Source: Neisseria subflava
GTDB lineage: Bacteria; Pseudomonadota; Gammaproteobacteria; Burkholderiales; Neisseriaceae
Assembly: GCF_003044935.1 (NCBI RefSeq)
Contig: NZ_POXP01000002.1
Span: 310,001-374,000 of the forward strand
Reading direction: 5' to 3'
DNA: 64,000 nt
The first letter of the stretch is position 1. Every line of letters starts with the position of its first letter. Positions 59,113 through 64,000 of the stretch are shown here, one piece after another. A program made the position numbers and the translations under genes. Below the pieces are notes generated by a model, which had not been told where the DNA came from, did no database searches, and saw nothing but the letters and a program-made list of their open reading frames with translations.

Positions 59113-60336
59113 TTACTCTTTACGTTGACGACCCAAATCGGCAGCGGCAGTAAACAAAACGTCGGTGGAAGAGTTCAACGCCGTTTCTGCAGAGTCTTGA
59201 ATCACGCCGATGATGAAACCGACGGCAACCACCTGCATGGCCACATCGTTATCGATACCGAACAGGCTGCACGCCAATGGAATCAGCAGCAACGAGCCGC
59301 CGGCCACACCGGATGCACCGCACGCACTGACGGTAGCCACCAGGCTCAACAGCAGGGCGGTGGCGAAGTCAACCGTAATGCCTTGCGTGTGCGCCGCAGC
59401 CATCGCCAAAACGGTAATGGTAATGGCCGCACCGGCCATATTGATGGTTGCACCCAATGGAATGGAGATAGAGTAAGTGTCTTCGTGCAGACCCAGTTTT
59501 TTCGCCAATGCCATGTTCACAGGGATGTTGGCGGCGGAAGAACGGGTGAAGAAGGCATACACGCCGCTTTCGCGCAGGCAGGTAAACACCAGCGGGAAAG
59601 GATTGCTGCGGATTTGCGACCACACAATAATCGGGTTGACCACCAACGCAATAAACAGCATACAGCCGAGCAATACGGCCAACAGCTGCATATAGCCGGC
59701 AAGCGCTTCAAAACCGGTTTCCGCAATGGTAGAGGACACCAAGCCGAAAATACCCAGCGGCGCAAAACGGATAATCCATTTCACAACGGTCGAAACGGTA
59801 TCGGCCAAATCGGCCGCCACTTGGCGGGTCGTATCCGAACCGTGATGGCGCAAAGCCGCACCCAATATCAGGGCCCAAGCCAAAATGCCGATATAGTTGG
59901 CATTGGCCAGCGCGTTAATCGGGTTGGCCACCAAATTCATCAGCAGCGTTTTCAACACTTCGATAATGCCGGAAGGCGGCGCAACGGATACATCGCCGGC
60001 CGCACGCAGAATCAGCGTAGTCGGGAATGCCATACTGGCAATGACTGCCACCACGGCCGCGGCAAACGTACCGAAAATATACAAAATTAAAATCGGTTTG
60101 ATGTGGGCCTGATTGCCTTTTTGGTGTTGCGCAATGGCGGCAGTCACCAAAACAAATACCAAAATCGGTGCAATAGCCTTAAGCGCACCGACAAACAGGC
60201 TGCCCAGCAGTCCTGCGCTGATACCGACTTGCGGCGCAACTGCGCCCACAAGAATACCTAAAACCAAGCCGATGGCGATTTGCACCACCAGGCTGACGCT
60301 GTTGATCGCGTTTAAAAGCGGATTGCCACTTGCCAT
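59113..60336 (-). CDS. sstT: Serine/threonine:sodium symporter
   Basis: 407 aa, DAACS family. Conserved regions are [42 protein letters not shown] and [20 protein letters not shown], which form the substrate and sodium sites. SstT imports serine and threonine. AAGGAACGGAT precedes the ATG. Confidence 0.95.
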   Translation of the reverse strand: MASGNPLLNAINSVSLVVQIAIGLVLGILVGAVAPQVGISAGLLGSLFVGALKAIAPILVFVLVTAAIAQHQKGNQAHIKPILILYIFGTFAAAVVAVIASMAFPTTLILRAAGDVSVAPPSGIIEVLKTLLMNLVANPINALANANYIGILAWALILGAALRHHGSDTTRQVAADLADTVSTVVKWIIRFAPLGIFGLVSSTIAETGFEALAGYMQLLAVLLGCMLFIALVVNPIIVWSQIRSNPFPLVFTCLRESGVYAFFTRSSAANIPVNMALAKKLGLHEDTYSISIPLGATINMAGAAITITVLAMAAAHTQGITVDFATALLLSLVATVSACGASGVAGGSLLLIPLACSLFGIDNDVAMQVVAVGFIIGVIQDSAETALNSSTDVLFTAAADLGRQRKE

Positions 60337-60717
60337 ATCCGTTCCTTCAATTTAAAGATATGTTAAAAAAGTCTTACATTCTAAAATAAAAAATCATTTG
60401 TCGGCGAGGTTTTCATGCACACCTCACAAAAACAGCATTAAAGTTTAGCATTTATGACACAGTTGGCACTTTATACCAAAAATACAGTCAAACCCGCTCA
60501 AACCCTACTTTAAAGTATGCCCATACCGTTGCTTTACTTCTCTATATCTTGCTTTCAGACGGCCTGAAATCTGCGCCATAAGGCCGAATACAAAGGCAAC
60601 TTCATCAATCAAAATACAAAAACATAAATATTACAATCAGATAGAAACAAACCAAAATCCGCCCTTACGTCACATTTTGCAACATTATCGCGCTAAATTT
60701 CCGTTTATAACCATAGC
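60337..60717. other. AT-rich spacer between divergent sstT and tamA
   Basis: About 380 bases with no supported gene. It holds a single DUS (TTTCAGACGGCCTG near 60553) and several AT runs suited to divergent promoters. Confidence 0.6.
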
Positions 60718-60746
60718 CTGAAACCTTGCAGAAATAATGTTAAAAT
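60718..60746 (+). promoter_or_regulatory. Predicted promoter of tamA
   Basis: CTGAAA (60718-60723), 17 bases, TAAAAT (60741-60746), 37 bases before the ATG. Confidence 0.5.
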
Positions 60747-60783
60747 CCCCAAACTGAAGAATTGTCGCTGTCGAACACACATC

Positions 60784-62625
60784 ATGACCAAACTGACCTA
60801 CCCTGTTTTATTTGCATCATTGGCGCTCGCCTACGGACACGCGTTGGCAGTAGATACTTCCGTTCCCAAAGCGGAAGACTACGAAGCTGTTCCCGAATCC
60901 GAAATGCCCAAGCAGCCCAAAGACGACCAAACAGGCAAACTCAAGCCCAAATTCCCCGTCAAAATCGACACCCAAGACAGCGAAGTCAAAGAAATGCTTG
61001 AAGAATACCTGCCGCTGATTACCCAGCAGCAGGAAGAAGAGCTGGATAAAGAGCAGGTCGGCTTCCTCGCCGAAGAGGCACCCGACAACGTCAAAACCAT
61101 GCTCCGGACCAAAGGCTACTTCAACAGCAACGTCAATATTCAAGACCACGGCGAGAGCTACACCGTCAACGTCACCACCGGCCCACGCACCAAAGTCGAC
61201 AACGTCAGCGTGGCCATCCTCGGCGACGTATTGAATGACGACAACTTGGCCGAATACTACCAAAATGCGATGGAAAACTGGCAGCAGCCCGTCGGCGAAA
61301 ACTTCGACCAAGACGGCTGGAGTGCAAGTAAAACCTCCGTACTCAGCGCGGTAACACGCAAAAAATATCCATTGGCAAAACTCACCACCACCCAAGCCAC
61401 CATTAATCCCAATACCCAAAAAGCCGACTTGAACGTCATCGTGGAGAGCAACCGCCCCATTTACTTTGGCGATTTCCAAATCACCGGCACACGCCGCTAC
61501 CCTGAGAGCGTGGTTTCTGGCATGGCGCGTTTCCACCCCGGTTCGCCTTACGACTTGGACAAAATCCTCGACCTGCAACAGGCGCTAGAACAAAACGGCC
61601 ACTATTCCGGCGCGTCCGTACAAGCCGACTTCGACCAACTGCAAGGCGACCGCGTTCCCGTCAAAATCAACGTGACCGAAGTCAAACGCCACAAACTGGA
61701 AACCGGTATCCGCTACGACTCCGAATACGGAATCGGCGGCCGCATCGCCTACGACTATTACAACCTCTTTAACAAGGGCTACATCGGTTCCATCGTTTGG
61801 GACATGGACAAATACGAAACCACGCTGGCCGCCGGTATCAGCCAACCGCGCAACAACCGCGGCAACTACTGGACCAGCAACGTTTCCTACAACCGCTCGA
61901 CCACGCAAAACCTTGAAAAACGCGCCCTGAGCAGCGGCATTTGGTATGTCCGCGACCGCAACAATATCGATGCCCGGTTCGGCCTCGAATTCATTACCGA
62001 AGACCGTAAAGTCCCCGACACCAGCTACGATTTGGGCCGAAGCCATGCCACCATGCTGACCGCCTCATGGAAACGGCAAAGCATCGAAACCGAGCTGCAT
62101 CCTCAAAACGGCTACTACCTCGACGGCAAAATCGGCTCGACCTTGGGCAAATTCCTCTCCTCCACCCAAATGGCACGTGCCACGGCACGCGCAGGCTATT
62201 TCTTCACGCCTGAAAACAAAAAACTCGGTACGTTCATCGTACGCGGACAGGCAGGCTATGTTTATGCCCGCGAAGGCGAAGAAGTGCCGTCCAGCCTGAT
62301 GTTCCGCACCGGCGGCGCAACTTCTGTACGCGGTTACGAACTCGACAGCATCGGCTTGGCCGGCCCCAACGGCTCCATCCTGCCGCAACGCGCCTTGGTG
62401 GTCGGCAGCCTCGAATATCAATTCCCGGTCACCAAAAGCTTCTCCGGCGCCATCTTCCACGATGTCGGCGATGCGGCAAGCAACTTCAAACACATGACCT
62501 TAAAACACGGTACCGGCTTGGGCGTGCGCTGGTTCAGCCCGGTTGCGCCGTTCTCCTTCGACATTGCCTACGGCCACCATGACAAAAAAATCCGCTGGCA
62601 CATCAGCTTAGGCACAAGATTTTAA
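60784..62625 (+). CDS. tamA: Outer membrane translocation/assembly protein TamA (Omp85 family)
   Basis: 613 aa. A signal peptide ends about ALA/VDTS (residue 22). Three POTRA-like repeats (about 90-300) include VGFLAEEAPDNVKTMLRTKGYF and PIYFGDFQITGTRRYPESVV. The 16-strand barrel follows, with TGGATSVRGYELDSIG (the VRGY loop motif) and the terminal SLGTRF. TamA works with TamB in outer-membrane biogenesis, and tamB starts 78 bases downstream. Confidence 0.94.
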   Translation: MTKLTYPVLFASLALAYGHALAVDTSVPKAEDYEAVPESEMPKQPKDDQTGKLKPKFPVKIDTQDSEVKEMLEEYLPLITQQQEEELDKEQVGFLAEEAPDNVKTMLRTKGYFNSNVNIQDHGESYTVNVTTGPRTKVDNVSVAILGDVLNDDNLAEYYQNAMENWQQPVGENFDQDGWSASKTSVLSAVTRKKYPLAKLTTTQATINPNTQKADLNVIVESNRPIYFGDFQITGTRRYPESVVSGMARFHPGSPYDLDKILDLQQALEQNGHYSGASVQADFDQLQGDRVPVKINVTEVKRHKLETGIRYDSEYGIGGRIAYDYYNLFNKGYIGSIVWDMDKYETTLAAGISQPRNNRGNYWTSNVSYNRSTTQNLEKRALSSGIWYVRDRNNIDARFGLEFITEDRKVPDTSYDLGRSHATMLTASWKRQSIETELHPQNGYYLDGKIGSTLGKFLSSTQMARATARAGYFFTPENKKLGTFIVRGQAGYVYAREGEEVPSSLMFRTGGATSVRGYELDSIGLAGPNGSILPQRALVVGSLEYQFPVTKSFSGAIFHDVGDAASNFKHMTLKHGTGLGVRWFSPVAPFSFDIAYGHHDKKIRWHISLGTRF

Positions 62626-62645
62626 CAAACATACACCATCCATTC

Positions 62646-62682
62646 TTTCAGACGGCCTCAGCCATTCCAGGCCGTCTGAACA
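62646..62682. repeat. Inverted DUS pair between tamA and tamB
   Basis: TTTCAGACGGCCT and AGGCCGTCTGAA around CAGCCATTCC. There is no T tract, so the operon probably continues. Confidence 0.5.
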
Positions 62683-62703
62683 ACAGACAAACAGAAAAAT
62701 ATC

Positions 62704-64000
62704 ATGACCGATACTGCAAACACTTCCACGCCGTCTGAACAACAGCCCGCCCCGCCAAAGCGCAAAAAACGCCTGTTGCGCGGCCTTGTCCTGTCCGCCT
62801 TGGGCGTATTGACCGTTTCCGCCGGCGCGATCGGCTGGCTGGTCGGTACGGAATCGGGTTTGCGTTTCGGTTTGTACAAAATCCCGTCATGGTTCGGCGT
62901 CAAAATCTCTTCGGATACGCTGAAAGGCACGCTGATTGACGGGTTTGAAGGTGACAAATGGTTGATTGAAACAGAAGGTGCGGATGTCAAAATCAGCAGC
63001 TTCCGCTTTGATTGGAAACCGTCCGAACTGACCCGTCCGTCCTTGCACATTACCGAAGTCGTGGCCGGCGACATCGCCATCGTGACCAAACGCACGCCGC
63101 CCAAAGAAGAAGAGCCTTCAAAAGGCCTGCCCGACAGCATAGACCTGCCCGTTACCGCCTATCTCGACCGTTTGGAAACCGGCAAAATCAGCGTGGGCAA
63201 GCGTTTTGACAAGCAGACCGTCTATCTCGACCATCTGCACGCAGCCTATCATTACGACAAAAAAGAACACCGCCTCCACATCAAAACTGCCGATACGCCA
63301 TGGAGCAGCTCGACAGGCGCGGTGGTGCTCGGTTTGAACAAACCCTACGTCCTCAATACCGCCATCTACACCAAAGGCCAGCTTGAGGGCGAAACCATAC
63401 ACAGCACGGTGCGCCTGTGGGGCAGCCTGCAAGACGTGTATACCGACCTGCTGCTCGACGGCGACAACGTTCATTTGTCTGCCAAATCCACCATCCACCC
63501 ATTCGCCGACAGCCTCAACGAAACCGTTGGCGAAATCCTGGTTAAAGGTTCCAACATCAATCCGCAGGCCTTCCTGCCCAGCCTGCCCAAAGCGCGCCTG
63601 AATTTCGATGCCACCACCATTCCGTCCTTTACAGACGGCGTTGCGCTGGAAGGCTCGATTGACTTGGAAAACGACCAAGCCGGTTTTGCCGATGAAAATC
63701 ATATCCCCGTCAAACGCATCCTCGGCGAATTCATCGTCGACGATAAAGGCACGGTCATGATTGAAGACATCGGCGTCGACCTGCTCAAAGACGGCAGCAT
63801 CGATGTATCCGGATCAATCGATACCGCCCAAGACCAGCTCAAACTCGCACTGGGCATCAACAATACCGGCGCAGACGACTTTGTCCGTCAAAACATCGCA
63901 GGCCGTCTGAACGGCAGTATCGACGTCAAAGGCGAAACCTCCTCCCCCGTTGTCAACTGGAATCTCGACAGCGGATTTGCGCGTACAGACGGCATGCTGT
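62704..64000 (+). CDS. tamB: Translocation/assembly module protein TamB, N-terminal part (runs off window)
   Basis: 432 codons are visible without a stop. A cytoplasmic start rich in Pro and Lys is followed by one membrane anchor (about residues 25-48). Then come repeated beta-strand segments of AsmA/TamB type (DTLKGTLIDGFEGDKW, ISSFRFDWKPSEL, GSIDVSGSID). TamB spans the periplasm and partners TamA, and relatives help move phospholipids. Two DUS are coded within it (TPSEQQ and AGRLNGS). Confidence 0.9.
   Translation, partial: MTDTANTSTPSEQQPAPPKRKKRLLRGLVLSALGVLTVSAGAIGWLVGTESGLRFGLYKIPSWFGVKISSDTLKGTLIDGFEGDKWLIETEGADVKISSFRFDWKPSELTRPSLHITEVVAGDIAIVTKRTPPKEEEPSKGLPDSIDLPVTAYLDRLETGKISVGKRFDKQTVYLDHLHAAYHYDKKEHRLHIKTADTPWSSSTGAVVLGLNKPYVLNTAIYTKGQLEGETIHSTVRLWGSLQDVYTDLLLDGDNVHLSAKSTIHPFADSLNETVGEILVKGSNINPQAFLPSLPKARLNFDATTIPSFTDGVALEGSIDLENDQAGFADENHIPVKRILGEFIVDDKGTVMIEDIGVDLLKDGSIDVSGSIDTAQDQLKLALGINNTGADDFVRQNIAGRLNGSIDVKGETSSPVVNWNLDSGFARTDGML

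Overview
The window is a chromosomal segment of a commensal Neisseria. The main evidence is the 10-mer GCCGTCTGAA, the Neisseria DNA uptake sequence (DUS), which occurs dozens of times. It lies mostly as inverted pairs that form hairpins after genes. Most copies are preceded by AG (AGGCCGTCTGAA), the dialect of N. subflava/flavescens-type commensals, and not by AT as in N. meningitidis and N. gonorrhoeae. Gene content agrees: a frr-uppS-cdsA-dxr-rseP-bamA-skp-lpxD-fabZ-lpxA envelope cluster, a 14-gene nuo operon, and a PTS relay without a sugar permease. No phage, transposase, CRISPR array or Correia element was seen. The species is an inference.

Layout. 1-3771: the end of a LprI-domain protein, sppA, then pdxA and a cytochrome b561 on the minus strand. 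4005-8781: an orphan ThiP-like permease, hpt, and a PTS operon (EIIA-Man, HPr, EI). 8782-12198: an AT-rich leader with a Fur-like box before a FecB/FecCD/ATPase iron-type importer. 12365-14543: pseudoazurin, waaA, and a 346-bp gap holding a well-formed candidate small RNA. 14544-19744: OPT transporter, pyrD, rnhB and a FUSC-family protein. 19916-22186: initiator tRNA with its own promoter, then a TPP riboswitch and thiC. 22276-36418, all minus: murJ, lpxB, lpxA, fabZ, lpxD, skp, bamA, rseP, dxr, a SIMPL-domain gene, cdsA, uppS, frr. 36594-52139, all minus: nuoA to nuoN, with a chorismate mutase-like gene between nuoL and nuoM and a DUF2818 gene at the end. 52474-64000: POT peptide transporter, prfB, truC, a LOG-family protein, an ABC exporter, sstT, tamA and the start of tamB.

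How they work together. Much of the window builds the envelope. LpxA, LpxD, LpxB and WaaA make lipid A-Kdo. UppS, MurJ, Dxr and CdsA serve isoprenoid, lipid II and phospholipid synthesis. BamA, Skp and TamA/TamB assemble outer-membrane proteins, and RseP is the intramembrane protease. The nuo operon feeds the respiratory chain. PTS proteins without a permease imply a regulatory phosphorelay. Predicted regulation includes Fur-type boxes (iron importer, nuo), a TPP riboswitch (thiC) and one candidate sRNA.

The best candidates for something undescribed are the sRNA locus at about 14266-14420 (good promoter, 5' tetraloop hairpin, loop complementary to a ribosome binding site, terminator, and an antisense mini-ORF for a basic-hydrophobic peptide). 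A second is a DUS-bounded copy of the pseudoazurin 3' end behind ptsI.
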